Of a stretch of 49,045 nucleotides of DNA, positions 33,716 through 42,330 are shown in pieces. This stretch comes from Laspinema palackyanum D2a (GTDB lineage Bacteria; Cyanobacteriota; Cyanobacteriia; Cyanobacteriales; Laspinemataceae), in assembly GCA_025370845.1 (NCBI GenBank), contig JAMXFF010000008.1, forward strand, positions 124,913 through 173,957, given 5' to 3'. The notes beneath the pieces were generated by a model. It was given only the letters and a program-made list of their open reading frames with translations, was not told the DNA's origin and did not search any database. The stretch's first letter is position 1, and each line of letters begins with the position of its first letter. Made by a program: the position numbers and the translations under genes.

Positions 33716-35362
33716 ATGATGCTTTCTCTTATCAAACTCTTTTGTTTTTTGCTGGGGGTATATGCCCATAAATTTTCACAAGCTTTACAAATTCCTCGGA
33801 GGTCTCAGCGGGCCGTTCAACAACAAATTTATCGGAATTTTCTATGCAGTGACTATGGCAAATCTCTGGATTTAACTTCCGATCCCAAAGCTTCCTTAAA
33901 TCAGCAATGGAATCAGATTCCCATTGTAGACTATGAGGACATTAAAGACTGGATGGAACCCGCTCATCCCGCATCAAACTTGGAAACGGAGGACTCTGAT
34001 AACCAGACTTCCTTGCCGGGAAAGTCTCTGACGCCTGAACCAATTTTATTTTATGAAAAAACCTCGGGAAGTCGGGGACCAGCTAAATGGATTCCCTATA
34101 CTCAATCCTTACGTTCTAGTTTTAACTCCATGTTTTGTGTGTGGGTGCATGACCTGATTCGGAATGGACCTAAATTTGAGACGGGGAAATTTTATTTTTG
34201 TATTTCCCCCCAGCTAAAAGACCCCCAAGCTATCACGGAAATATCTGGGGGTTTGGCGGATGATTCTGAATATTTAGATGGGTGGTTGCGGGCCTTGCTC
34301 AGTTTGGTATTAGTCTCACCGCCTCGATTGAAACACCTACAAGACCCTGATGAATTCAAAGAACAGTTAAGTTTGGAACTGTTATGCGAACATCGCTTAG
34401 AAGCGATTTCCATTTGGAGTCCCAGCTTTCTAAAAGTGCTGTTGGATTATATGGAAACCCATCGGGAGTCGCTGATTGAGAAGTTAGGGCATAAAATCTC
34501 TCGCCAACGGGCGCAACAGTTAATGTTATCGCCGATTCCCTGGACTGAAATTTGGCCGAAACTGAAACTGATTTCCTGTTGGGATAGTAGTCACTCCCGA
34601 GAACAGGCGGAATTTCTGCGAAAACTGTTTCCCGGGGTGATGGTCCAGGGGAAAGGATTGCTGGCAACGGAAGCGCCGATGACGATTCCCTTGATTGCCG
34701 CCCAGGGATTTGTTCCCCTGATTAATGAAGTGTTTTTTGAATTTGAGGATGATAGGAGACAGATTTATAAACTCCATGAGATTAAACAGGGGGAAGAATA
34801 TACTCTGATTATTTCTCAGAAAGGGGGGTTGTATCGCTATCGGATTGGCGATCGCATTCGAGTCAGCCATTTTTATCACAAAACCCCCTGTTTAGAATTC
34901 CTAGGACGCGATCGCAGCATCAGCGATTTAGTCGGGGAAAAACTCTCCGAGCCCTTTGTCCAAACCGTCCTCCAAGACTTATCCTTAGAAACCACCTTTT
35001 TCAAAACCCTCGTCCCGGTGACCCAACCCGTTGCCCATTATCTATTGTTACTGGATGAAGCCCAGGAGCCACCGGAGGCGATCGCCCACCGCTTAGATCG
35101 TGAACTCATGCGATCGCCCCATTATCGCCATGCCCGCTTATTAGGACAACTCGCCCCTCCCCGCGTCTTTATCTCCAAAAAAATCCCCCACGCCTTAATC
35201 CGATATCAGACCCAATCCGGCAAAAAATGGGGAGATCTCAAACCTGAAATTCTGGCAACGGCACCCCTTGAAAACCAACTCTTGCAGGAATTAGAAACCC
35301 TCGCCAATTCCCGTTTGATTCCCGAGGTCCCCTCCGACTCCCAACTTTGTTGCTCCTTTTAG
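33716..35362 (+). CDS. GH3-family acyl-adenylating amide ligase
   Basis: A 548-residue enzyme of the GH3 (auxin-responsive promoter) family, which activates a carboxylic acid as acyl-AMP and joins it to an amino acid or other amine. The ATP motif TSGSRGPAKWIPYT is at 116-129. LLATEAP (315-321), YRYRIGD (373-379) and FLGRDRSISDLVGEKL follow in family order. In plants GH3 enzymes conjugate jasmonate, auxin and salicylate; substrates in cyanobacteria are unknown. ATG 33716 (MMLSLIKLFCFLLG) is preferred to the frame opening at 33647. The N-terminal 17 residues are hydrophobic, suggesting a membrane anchor. Last gene of the oxygenase cluster, 168 bases after its neighbour. Confidence 0.87.
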   Translation: MMLSLIKLFCFLLGVYAHKFSQALQIPRRSQRAVQQQIYRNFLCSDYGKSLDLTSDPKASLNQQWNQIPIVDYEDIKDWMEPAHPASNLETEDSDNQTSLPGKSLTPEPILFYEKTSGSRGPAKWIPYTQSLRSSFNSMFCVWVHDLIRNGPKFETGKFYFCISPQLKDPQAITEISGGLADDSEYLDGWLRALLSLVLVSPPRLKHLQDPDEFKEQLSLELLCEHRLEAISIWSPSFLKVLLDYMETHRESLIEKLGHKISRQRAQQLMLSPIPWTEIWPKLKLISCWDSSHSREQAEFLRKLFPGVMVQGKGLLATEAPMTIPLIAAQGFVPLINEVFFEFEDDRRQIYKLHEIKQGEEYTLIISQKGGLYRYRIGDRIRVSHFYHKTPCLEFLGRDRSISDLVGEKLSEPFVQTVLQDLSLETTFFKTLVPVTQPVAHYLLLLDEAQEPPEAIAHRLDRELMRSPHYRHARLLGQLAPPRVFISKKIPHALIRYQTQSGKKWGDLKPEILATAPLENQLLQELETLANSRLIPEVPSDSQLCCSF

Positions 35363-35465
35363 AACCCGACTCACCCCAGCCATTCTCCTTTGGCATTTCT
35401 ATAGAAAACGCGCCATTATGATTTGATGGATTATAAGGCAAGCAAGCCCAAAGGAGAAAAATGAG

Positions 35466-37832
35466 ATGACAACCAACTCTGAATTTATCAATCAGGTTGT
35501 AGCGCTAGTCAATCAACGACGCGCCCTCGCCAATTTGCCGCCCGTGGCCCTTGATTCTCAATTGAATCGAGCCGCCCAAATCCATGCCGAAGATATGGCG
35601 GATAACGACTTTTTCAGTCTCACCGGCTCAGATGGCTCCACAACAGTCAGCCGGTTGGCCGCAGTGGGATACCGCTTTAGTAACTTCCAGGAGAATATCG
35701 CGGCGGCCCTTCCCACCCCAGAGCAAGTCGTCGAAAATTGGTTCAACGATCCCGGACAGCGAGACACCCTCCTCAAACCCGGAGTTGATAATATCGGCGT
35801 TGGTTATTTCTTCCTAGAAAACGATACCGGCAACTTTAACGCGAACCATTACTGGAGTTTAGTCGTTGCCGCCCGTGCCGCAGGTAGTAATATTGTGGGA
35901 TTCAATTTCCCTAACGCCCTCCAAGGCAGCGTCGGTGACGATACCATCTTTGGATCCGTAGCCAACGACACCATTTTTGGTAATGCCGGGAACGACCAAA
36001 TCTTTGGTCGCGTTGGGGAGGATATCCTCTTTGGGAACGCCGGTAACGATCAACTCTTTGGGGAAGAAGGGAACGATACCCTCTTCGGGGGTCAAGGGGA
36101 GGACTTCCTTGATGCTGGACCCGGAAACGATTTTCTCTCGGGAGATGAGGGCAACGATACCCTCACCAGTGAGTCCGGTTTCAATATTTTTGAAGGGGGT
36201 AGCGGCAACGATCTCCTCGGTGGCGGCATCAACAATGACACCATTTCTGGTGGCGACGGAGATGATCTCGTCTATGCTGGAGCCGGTGAAGATAATGTGA
36301 TCGGGGAAGCGGGTAACGACATCATCTTTGGCAATGTCGGGAATGACATCCTCAATGGCGGTAGCGCTAACGATACCCTCTACGGCGGCCAAGATGACGA
36401 TACCCTCTACGGCGAAAGTGGGGACGACCTCATGTACGGCGACAAGGGGAACGACCAACTCTTTGGTGGGGATGGCAACGACCAACTCTTTGGTGGTGAA
36501 GGCAACGATACCGTCTTCGGCAACGACGGGAATGATGCCATCTTTGGTAATCAAGGAGATGATACCCTCGCCGGGGGTGATGGTGCGGATACCATCTATG
36601 GGGGACAAGATAACGATCAACTCTTTGGGGATGATGACAACGATCTGCTCTTTGGGGACCTCGGTAACGATACCGTGATTGGGGGTGCAGGCAACGATAG
36701 CATCTATGGCGGTGAAGGCAACGATCAACTTAGTGGTCAAGAAGGGGATGACAACCTCTTTGGCAACCAGGGCCGCGATACCCTGCGAGGCGGTGTAGGG
36801 AACGATACCCTCTTTGGCGGCAAAGGGGAGGACCTGTTATTTGGGGAAGCCGATGAAGATTTCCTCTCCGGGGATTTAGGAAACGATACCCTGTTTGGTG
36901 GGACCGGAAATGATACCCTCCTCGGCGAAGCTGGGGAGGATTTATTATTTGGCGAAGGAGGCAACGATACCTTAATTGGCAACGAGGGCAGTGATACCCT
37001 CTTAGGCGATGAGGGCAATGACTTCCTAGAAGGCGGTGCCGACAACGATAGTTTACTCGGCGGCATTGGCAACGACACCATTTTGGGAAATGAAGGAGAA
37101 GATCTCCTCTATGGCGGCGATGGCAATGACCAAATGCGCGGGGGTCAGGAAAACGACCTCTTATTCGGAGAAGCAGGCAACGATACCCTCGTTGGCGATG
37201 AAGGCAACGATACGCTAATTGCTGGGGATGGGGAGAATTTACTGGATGGTGGTGCCGACAACGACAGTCTCATTGGGGGTGTCGGTAACGATACCATCAA
37301 CGGCGGGGACGGTGCTGATACCATTGTTGCCACGGGAGGCAGCAACGTGATCAACGGCGATGCCGGAAACGATAGTATTTTAGGCGCTGCGGGTAGCGAT
37401 ACCATCAACGGTGGTGCTGGTGAGGATCTCGTTAACGGTGGCGATGGGGATGATGTCCTCACGGGAGATGCCGGGAACGATTTCCTCATCGGCGGCAATG
37501 GCAATGACACCATACTGGGTGGTGAAGGCAGCGACACTCTCGATGGGGGTGCTGGGGAAGTTGTCGTTTATACGGGAGGCGCAGGCAGGGACTTCTTCGT
37601 ATTGCGTCCCGGAGTCACTGCCACCATTACGGATTTTGAGGATGGACAGGATAAGTTTATTCTCACTGGCGGTCTAAAAGTCAGTGATTTACTCATTTCT
37701 GCACCCATTGGAGAGTCACCCAGCGACACGACTATTGTCCTAGCGAAGGATACCTCGGTGGTGATTGCTCTCCTCGAAGGCATCGATCCCGAGATCCGCA
37801 ACCTGATTATTACAACGGGCGATTTTGTCTAA
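35466..37832 (+). CDS. CAP (SCP/allergen) domain protein with RTX calcium-binding repeats
   Basis: A 788-residue protein. Residues 5-140 are a CAP domain (INQVVALVNQRRALANLPPV; His37 in IHAEDMADNDFF; QENIAAALPTPEQVVENWFN; NHYWSLVVAARA). Residues 155-700 are glycine- and aspartate-rich RTX nonapeptides (GGxGNDxLF; tens of copies) that bind calcium. The end (FEDGQDKFILTGG... to LIITTGDFV) resembles the usual C-terminal type I secretion region, and there is no N-terminal signal peptide. So it is likely exported by a type I ABC system encoded elsewhere and folds outside in calcium. The start at 35466 follows AAGGAG; a tiny frame ATG AGA TGA at 35461 overlaps it. Confidence 0.92.
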   Translation: MTTNSEFINQVVALVNQRRALANLPPVALDSQLNRAAQIHAEDMADNDFFSLTGSDGSTTVSRLAAVGYRFSNFQENIAAALPTPEQVVENWFNDPGQRDTLLKPGVDNIGVGYFFLENDTGNFNANHYWSLVVAARAAGSNIVGFNFPNALQGSVGDDTIFGSVANDTIFGNAGNDQIFGRVGEDILFGNAGNDQLFGEEGNDTLFGGQGEDFLDAGPGNDFLSGDEGNDTLTSESGFNIFEGGSGNDLLGGGINNDTISGGDGDDLVYAGAGEDNVIGEAGNDIIFGNVGNDILNGGSANDTLYGGQDDDTLYGESGDDLMYGDKGNDQLFGGDGNDQLFGGEGNDTVFGNDGNDAIFGNQGDDTLAGGDGADTIYGGQDNDQLFGDDDNDLLFGDLGNDTVIGGAGNDSIYGGEGNDQLSGQEGDDNLFGNQGRDTLRGGVGNDTLFGGKGEDLLFGEADEDFLSGDLGNDTLFGGTGNDTLLGEAGEDLLFGEGGNDTLIGNEGSDTLLGDEGNDFLEGGADNDSLLGGIGNDTILGNEGEDLLYGGDGNDQMRGGQENDLLFGEAGNDTLVGDEGNDTLIAGDGENLLDGGADNDSLIGGVGNDTINGGDGADTIVATGGSNVINGDAGNDSILGAAGSDTINGGAGEDLVNGGDGDDVLTGDAGNDFLIGGNGNDTILGGEGSDTLDGGAGEVVVYTGGAGRDFFVLRPGVTATITDFEDGQDKFILTGGLKVSDLLISAPIGESPSDTTIVLAKDTSVVIALLEGIDPEIRNLIITTGDFV

Positions 37833-38209
37833 GGGCGATCGTTTTTAGGAAGGGATGGGGGGGATGGGGAGGATGGGGAGGATAGAGGAGATGTTCGTAG
37901 TAACGACTTCAGTCGTTGCTCTTGTGTCACAGCGGAAGCGGTGACACCCACAATTGGACACTGAAGCGCCTGTTTGGGGACTGGAGGACATCCAAAGGGG
38001 CGTGAAGAAAGCTGACGCTTTCTTCAGGAGGTAACGACTGAAGTCGTTACTACAAACAATCTCCCCAATCTCCCCCACCCTCCCAATCTCCCCCACCCTC
38101 CCAATCTCCCTCACCCTCCCCAGGGAATGATTAAAAAAAGGGTGAGCTTTTCAGGTAAAATTCCCTAAGCGCAGAGCTACTTGGAACAGCGTTGTAGGAG
38201 GTGTTCTCA
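37833..38209. other. Non-coding gap with repeat island upstream of the nusA-like gene
   Basis: Between the RTX gene and the NusA-like gene. A G-rich run (GGGATGGGGAGG-type) precedes and a C-rich run (CTCCCCAATCTCCCCC-type) follows the palindrome island at 37892-38058. After 38110 comes the short leader of the NusA-like gene. The minus-strand frame at 37845-38114 only translates the repeats. Confidence 0.65.
37892..38058. repeat. Palindrome island with mixed arm sequences
   Basis: It starts with TGTTCGTAGTAACGACTTCA and ends with the near-inverse, so it is bounded by inverted copies of about 26 bp. Inside are two other palindromes: GTGTCAC...GTGACAC at 37924-37947 with a CGGAAG centre, and GAAGAAAGC-TGAC-GCTTTCTTC at 38004-38025. 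The island has the same build as those at 11383 and 19393: family members at the ends, divergent-armed hairpins inside. Confidence 0.82.
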
Positions 38210-39340
38210 ATGTCGATGGTCAGTCTTCCCGGACTCCGATCGCTGCTTGATACGATGAGTCAACAGCGCTCTTTGCCGCCCCTTGCGGTCCAGGCAGCGC
38301 TGAAAGCTGCATTGCTGAAAGGATATGAGCGCTATCGTCGGACCCAAGTCCGCAATGATGAGGATTTTCCTGAAGACTACTTTGAAAATTTTGCGGTCAA
38401 ACTTGACCTGAAAGCTGAAGGGTTTCGGGTGACTGCGACGAAGACGGTGGTGGAGACGGTGGAGGATAGCGATCGCGAAATTCCCCTGGATTTGGCGATT
38501 AAAAAGGGGGCAAAAGTCAAAGTCGGCGATCGCGTAATTGTGGATGTGACTCCCAATCAAGGAGATTTCGGTCGTCTGGCGGCGTTGCAAACCAAAACGG
38601 TCCTCACCCAAAAATTGCAGGAACAGCAGTGCAAATACATTCAAGAGACATTTGCCGATCGCAAGGGGACGGTGCTTCTGGGTAAGGTCCTCAAAAGTGA
38701 TGCCCGGGGGGTCGTTTTGGGGGTCAGCGGAGGTGCGGGTCATCCCCTGGTGGAGGCGGAACTTCCCAAATATGAAAAGCTGCCCAATGATGACTATCAA
38801 GAGGGTGCCGAAATGAAGGTTTATCTGAAAAAAGTCTTCGATCGCCCTAGTTCTAAACCCATGTTACGGGTGTCCCGCGCTACGAGTTATCTAGTTTCCG
38901 GTTTGTTGAGCGATCGCGTTCCGGAAATTCGACAGGCGATCGTTGAAATTAAAGGCGTCGCCCGGGATTCCATCCCTACGAAACCCGATATCGCCCCCCG
39001 TACTAAAATCGCGGTCCATTCTCTGGATCCGGAAGTTGATCCGGTGGCGGCTTGTATCGGTAAACTAGGGGAACATCTCAATGCGATCGCCCAGGAAATT
39101 CCTGGGGAAAAAATCGAAGTGATTCCCTGGTCCGAGGACCCCGCTACCTATATTGCCAATGCCTTAGCGCCCGCACAAATTGAAGGGGCGATCGCTCTGG
39201 ATGTGGAGAATCAAACCGCTGAAGTGTTCGTTCCTCCGGATCAGTTGGCAGTCGCCCTCGGACCCGAGGACCAAAACCTCCAACTCGCCTCCCGTCTCAC
39301 AGAGTGGAAAATCACCCTCAAAACCCTCCCAGAGACCTAG
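38210..39340 (+). CDS. NusA-like transcription factor, divergent paralogue
   Basis: A 376-residue protein with NusA architecture: N-terminal RNA polymerase-binding domain (1-130; MSMVSLPGLRSL, ALLKGYERYRR), S1 domain (about 135-200), then two KH domains (RTKIAVHSLDPEVDPVAACIG..., DPATYIANALAPAQIE). ATG 38210 has an AGGAGG Shine-Dalgarno, favoured over GTG 38201. KH1 keeps GKLG (284-287), but the usual basic Arg-Gly-Ser-Arg context is GKLGEHL. KH2 reads ALGPEDQN (349-356), where canonical NusA has GxxG (as in AIGRNGQN), so one RNA-gripping loop is lost. It has no rimP, ylxR or infB neighbour, unlike normal nusA. I infer a second, specialised or decaying copy; it could be the only NusA of the genome. 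Confidence 0.82.
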   Translation: MSMVSLPGLRSLLDTMSQQRSLPPLAVQAALKAALLKGYERYRRTQVRNDEDFPEDYFENFAVKLDLKAEGFRVTATKTVVETVEDSDREIPLDLAIKKGAKVKVGDRVIVDVTPNQGDFGRLAALQTKTVLTQKLQEQQCKYIQETFADRKGTVLLGKVLKSDARGVVLGVSGGAGHPLVEAELPKYEKLPNDDYQEGAEMKVYLKKVFDRPSSKPMLRVSRATSYLVSGLLSDRVPEIRQAIVEIKGVARDSIPTKPDIAPRTKIAVHSLDPEVDPVAACIGKLGEHLNAIAQEIPGEKIEVIPWSEDPATYIANALAPAQIEGAIALDVENQTAEVFVPPDQLAVALGPEDQNLQLASRLTEWKITLKTLPET

Positions 39341-39505
39341 AGTTGCATCCACTCTAGTCAGTCCCCCCCGAGGCCTCCTTGTGGCGTCAGTTTTTGTTCC
39401 TTCAGATAGATGACTGACCCGAGTCCGGGGGGTATGATTCAGGTGGTATTCAGGTACTTCTATACTCAACTATCTACCTTTCCCCACCCAAGTCTCACAA
39501 CCCTT

Positions 39506-41461
39506 ATGCAGCCGACTTCCAGTTCCAAAGAAGAATCTCTCACATTTGGCTTCGGACCCTCGAATATTGACGCCTCCACCGGGGCTGAAATGACGATTCA
39601 AAAAGACGAAGAAGGAAACGAATTTGAGTTTCTATTCACCCGGGCCATTGAATTTCGCCAAGAAACCATTTATTTCATTGTCGTAGACCGATTTTATGAT
39701 GGCGACCCCACCAATAGCGAAGGACCCAATCCCGAACTCTTCGACCCATCGGGAGAAGATTGGGGCAAATACTGGGGCGGTGATTTACAAGGCATCATTG
39801 ACAAATTAGACTATCTCAAATCCCTCGGCATCACCGCCATTTGGTTAACTCCTCTCTTTGAACAAGTTGAAGCCTTATTTGTCGAACAAGCGGCCATTCA
39901 CGGCTACTGGACCCGAGATTTTAAACGCCTCAATCCCCGATTTATTGCTCCGGATGATAACCCCTCCCTCAACGCCACCCAAGACAGTCGCGATACAGTT
40001 TTTGACAAACTGATTGATGAATTACACAAACGAGATATGAAACTGATTCTCGATATTGTGTGTAACCATAGTAATCCTGATTTTAGCGGGGTTAAGGGTG
40101 AACTGTATGATGATGGGGTAAAAATTGCCGATTTCAATGATGATAAAGAGAGCTGGTATCATCATTATGGGGAAGTGACCAACTGGGAAGATGAATGGCA
40201 GGTGCAAAACTGCGAATTAGCAGGTCTGGCTACCTTTAACGAAAACAATATCACCTATCGAAACTATATCAAATCGGCCATTAAACAATGGCTCGATCGC
40301 GGCGTCGATGCCTTGCGAGTGGATACGGTCAAACATATGCCGATATGGTTTTGGCAGGAGTTCAACGCCGATATTCAGTCTCACAAGCCCGATGTATTTA
40401 TCTTTGGGGAATGGATTTATAACCACCCCAACGACGAGCGATCGGTCAGCTTTGCCAATGAATCGGGAATGACCATTCTGGACTTTGGTTTAGCCACAGC
40501 GATTCGGGAAGTATTGGCAGTCGGTGCAGAACCGGGGTTTCAAATGATCCAGTCTATTTTTGACCAGGATTATAAATATAATACCGCCACGGAACTGATT
40601 ACCTTTATCGATAATCACGATATGCATCGGTTCCAAACCTTGAACCCGGACCCGGATCTCCTGCGCTTGGGGATTAATTTAATTATGACCTGCCGGGGAA
40701 TTCCTTGTATCTATTATGGGACCGAGCAGTATCTGCACAATGATACCAATGGGGATAATAATCCCTACGGCAACAACGACCCCTACAACCGTCCCATGAT
40801 GGAAAATTGGGATACAGAAACCCCAATTTATCGGGATATTCGCTTACTCTCCGGGGTGCGTCGTCTGAATCCTGCGGTTTCCCTGGGCAGTCAATGGAGT
40901 AAATATCTCACCGCTGATGTCTATGCTTATGTGCGCCGGTATCGGGACTCCGTGTGCTTCGTGGCGATGAATCGTGGGGAAGCAACCACCATTGATGTAC
41001 ACACGGATTTACCCGATGGGGAACATACCTGCATTTTAACTCGGCGCAAACTGGAGGTTCAGGATGGAATGTTACATCAATTAGAACTGGGGTCTAAAGA
41101 GGCAGTCGTCATCAGTCATGTCGGGGAACGGATTAAGGGGACAGTCTTAGTGCGAGCGCATTTGAATGGACTTTCCACCAGCGTGGGTCAATATGTGGTG
41201 GTTACCGGAGATTGTCCAGAATTGGGGAATTGGGATATTACCAAAGCCTATGCCCTGGAGTATATCAACTCGAATACCTGGTTTGCGGAAATCCCCTTTG
41301 AGGAAAGTGCCGGTAAGGCGATCGCCTATAAATACGTGATTCTGTATAAAGACGAACATGGCAACGATGCCGCACTCCCCACCCGGGAAAACATCGTCTG
41401 TCGTCGCTGGTTATTATCCGATGAAGGGACAGTCAAATGGGTTGACAAGTGGGCGTATTGA
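39506..41461 (+). CDS. GH13 alpha-amylase/CGTase-like enzyme with C-terminal CBM20
   Basis: A 651-residue glucan-active enzyme. The four GH13 regions are intact: DIVCNH (183-188), DALRVDTVKH with nucleophile Asp273, FIFGEW with acid/base Glu302, and FIDNHD with Asp372. IVVDRFYDGDPTN (59-71) is typical of the CGTase/maltogenic amylase branch. Residues about 555-651 form a starch-binding CBM20 (YVVVTGDCPELGNWD). No signal peptide is evident, suggesting action on internal glycogen. The start is MQPTSSSKEE at 39506, with an upstream frame to 39410 that overlaps only non-conserved sequence. The gene is convergent with the retropepsin-like gene, with a hairpin between them. Confidence 0.9.
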   Translation: MQPTSSSKEESLTFGFGPSNIDASTGAEMTIQKDEEGNEFEFLFTRAIEFRQETIYFIVVDRFYDGDPTNSEGPNPELFDPSGEDWGKYWGGDLQGIIDKLDYLKSLGITAIWLTPLFEQVEALFVEQAAIHGYWTRDFKRLNPRFIAPDDNPSLNATQDSRDTVFDKLIDELHKRDMKLILDIVCNHSNPDFSGVKGELYDDGVKIADFNDDKESWYHHYGEVTNWEDEWQVQNCELAGLATFNENNITYRNYIKSAIKQWLDRGVDALRVDTVKHMPIWFWQEFNADIQSHKPDVFIFGEWIYNHPNDERSVSFANESGMTILDFGLATAIREVLAVGAEPGFQMIQSIFDQDYKYNTATELITFIDNHDMHRFQTLNPDPDLLRLGINLIMTCRGIPCIYYGTEQYLHNDTNGDNNPYGNNDPYNRPMMENWDTETPIYRDIRLLSGVRRLNPAVSLGSQWSKYLTADVYAYVRRYRDSVCFVAMNRGEATTIDVHTDLPDGEHTCILTRRKLEVQDGMLHQLELGSKEAVVISHVGERIKGTVLVRAHLNGLSTSVGQYVVVTGDCPELGNWDITKAYALEYINSNTWFAEIPFEESAGKAIAYKYVILYKDEHGNDAALPTRENIVCRRWLLSDEGTVKWVDKWAY

Positions 41462-41470
41462 TGTAATAGA

Positions 41471-41524
41471 AGGGCCAATTAGCTGGGGATACTGTATGGA
41501 TAAGAAAACCAGTTACTTGGCCCT
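41471..41524. terminator. Hairpin between convergent GH13 and retropepsin-like genes
   Basis: AGGGCCAA (41471-41478) pairs with TTGGCCCT (41517-41524), with an inner AGCTGG/CCAGTT helix. It begins nine bases after the GH13 stop and lies 57 bases from the stop of the convergent gene. No T-run follows, so termination from both sides is plausible but not certain. Confidence 0.5.
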
Positions 41525-41581
41525 TGAATCTCATCCGGTACTAATCTTGTGGTGTTTTTAAATCACCGCTTGTTATTGCTC

Positions 41582-42025
41582 CTACAAAATCGTTAAATAG
41601 GTTTCGGTAGGGCTAATTGGCAAGGGTTTGAGAGTTTGATTTTTTAAGTCTATTTCTAATCCCAAAGATTCTAGGGGGATCACGCCTAAAAGGGCGTCTC
41701 TTCCTGCGGGTAACTCTAAGCAGTCAAAGGTTCCTTCTCTGTCAAACATCGAGAGGGTGGCATCTTGAAAAATTCGGGCTGTGCGAATGTCTGTGGCGGT
41801 AGCTACGTCTACTTCTTTGAGGATTTTTAGTCCGAGTTTAGCAATGACATCGGGCGGTAAACACAAGGTTGTTGCCCGGGTATCTACTAAAACCTTGGGT
41901 AGAGTGATGGACCGAATTTTGTCTGTCGGAATTACTCCATAGTCTGCTCGAATTTGGTCGGCGCGATTAATGATTGTTAGAGTGGTAAAAACTTTTCCCC
42001 TGTTCTTTTGATTCTCGTCAGACAT
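41582..42025 (-). CDS. Retropepsin-like aspartic protease homologue with DTG changed to DTR
   Basis: A 147-residue cytoplasmic clan-AA protein: VLVDTRATTLCLPPDVIAKL (46-65) is the catalytic-loop region and AGRDALLGVIPLESLGLEI the closing hairpin. Family members carry Asp-Thr-Gly; here it is Asp48-Thr49-Arg50. The Arg codon is CGG, one base from GGG, so this is a single transversion, a database-strain difference or a read error. Because the glycine is needed for the psi-loop, the protein is probably inactive as a protease unless the dimer tolerates it. It is otherwise intact and shows no signal peptide. The first catalytic-type gene, at 14296, keeps DTG. Confidence 0.75.
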   Translation of the reverse strand: MSDENQKNRGKVFTTLTIINRADQIRADYGVIPTDKIRSITLPKVLVDTRATTLCLPPDVIAKLGLKILKEVDVATATDIRTARIFQDATLSMFDREGTFDCLELPAGRDALLGVIPLESLGLEIDLKNQTLKPLPISPTETYLTIL

Positions 42026-42330
42026 TTGGGCCTCACCCTAAACAGTTGGAGTAATTTCTTGATTGAGTATAGCTTGGAGTCAGATTGTGGGGGCGAGAAA
42101 CCGGGTTTTTTGCAGAGTCTTTGATAAACTGCGTTAAATTCGGGCAAAAACCCGGTTTCGGTTTTTGGTGATTTTAGTCTGACTCCGTACAAACGCCCCA
42201 CTGTTCCCACATCTGTTCCAATTTCCCTGTGTTCCAGTTGGTAAACTGTCCCCCTGAACCCATACCAGATCAAACGGACTCGGAAATACTAAACTCTTAG
42301 AGACATCTTTATTTTTAGAGGTTAATAGCG
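42026..42330. promoter_or_regulatory. Divergent region between the retropepsin-like and acyl-ACP synthetase genes
   Basis: About 305 bases between divergent genes. It holds an inverted pair of GAAACCGGGTTTTTTGC (42097-42113) and GCAAAAACCCGGTTTC (42144-42159), the same repeat family as 14908-14973. A GAGGTT Shine-Dalgarno-like segment precedes the synthetase ATG at 42331. No other gene is supported. Confidence 0.45.

Noticed and set aside
26207-35362. Saxitoxin biosynthesis cluster
   Set aside because: The tailoring families overlap, but the core genes (sxtA, sxtG, sxtB) are missing and GH3 is not part of that pathway.
35859-36740. 293-codon minus-strand frame opposite the RTX gene
   Set aside because: Long antisense frame caused by the repeating codon pattern of RTX repeats; composition mirrors the sense repeats.
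36737-37537. Further antisense frames opposite the RTX gene
   Set aside because: Same cause: periodic GGN GAN codons keep the opposite strand free of stops.
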